From NCBI GenBank assembly GCA_020350725.1, contig CP070719.1, forward strand, positions 1,162,413 through 1,167,429: a DNA stretch of 5,017 nt, written 5' to 3'. This document shows positions 4,974 through 5,017 of this stretch, piece by piece. How positions within the stretch are numbered: the first letter of the stretch is position 1; each line of letters starts with the position of its first letter. Made by a program: the position numbers and the translations under genes. This DNA is from a bacterium (lineage in GTDB: Bacteria; BMS3Abin14). The notes under the pieces were generated by a model. That model was not told the origin of the DNA. It made no database searches and saw only the letters and a list, made by a program, of their open reading frames with translations.

Positions 4974-5017
4974 GCCGGACAGAGAGCAGAGAGCGTGCCA
5001 ATATATGCTCTGACCCC

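Larger units (their letters stand above)
4120..5017 (-). mobile_element. RAYT unit bracketed by inverted GGGGTCAGAG words
   Basis: GGGGTCAGAG at 4120-4129 and its reverse complement CTCTGACCCC at 5008-5017 flank the transposase gene and little else. Genes of the Y1/HUH family (IS200/IS605, RAYT) recognise subterminal hairpins or REP sequences next to short guide words and make no target duplication. The left end carries strong hairpins at 4163-4221. The right end has only weak pairing (CAGAGC with GCTCTCTG). The right boundary coincides with the window end, so the element could extend further. Confidence 0.6.

Overview
The window reads as a stretch of a moderately GC-rich, Gram-negative chromosome. 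The mix of genes suggests an anaerobic or facultative member of the former Deltaproteobacteria (Desulfobacterota) or a close relative: an NtrC-type sigma-54 activator, a CooT-family nickel protein, an exported multiheme cytochrome c and cyanase. That placement is an inference from gene content and style, not something the sequence proves.

Left part (1-2050, plus strand). An NtrC-like response regulator enters from the left edge without its first ~45 residues and ends at 1312. A composite tract of 7- and 8-bp tandem words (1317-1517) separates it from a 61-residue CooT-family gene (1539-1724). Downstream lie three back-to-back palindromes, a clear sigma-70-type promoter, a complete tRNA-Thr(CGT) gene with encoded CCA, and its intrinsic terminator.

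Middle part (2051-2746). No intact gene is visible. This is a decayed insertion zone: a T-arm-like sequence in inverted orientation beside the tRNA, then slices of a tRNA-type tyrosine integrase N-terminus (minus strand). One slice is tandemly duplicated, and the slices are bounded by copies of GGGGTCAGAGC. It looks like the scar of an element that once used the tRNA gene as its insertion site.

Right part (2747-5017, all genes on the minus strand). From right to left in the direction of transcription: a REP-associated tyrosine transposase (RAYT) of the HUH/Y1 family, bracketed by inverted copies of GGGGTCAGAG; cyanate hydratase (cynS) with a strong ribosome binding site and a strong hairpin terminator; and an exported cytochrome c with three CXXCH motifs and one CX4CH motif. 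Each of these appears to be its own transcription unit.

The thread that ties the right two thirds together is the short word GGGGTCAGAG. It occurs at both ends of the transposase unit, at every edge of the integrase slices, and (shortened) between cytochrome and cynS. The simplest reading is a RAYT with its own dispersed target/REP-like sequence, which has helped to chop and rearrange an old tRNA-linked island. NtrC and cyanase both touch nitrogen metabolism, but nothing in the sequence links their regulation.
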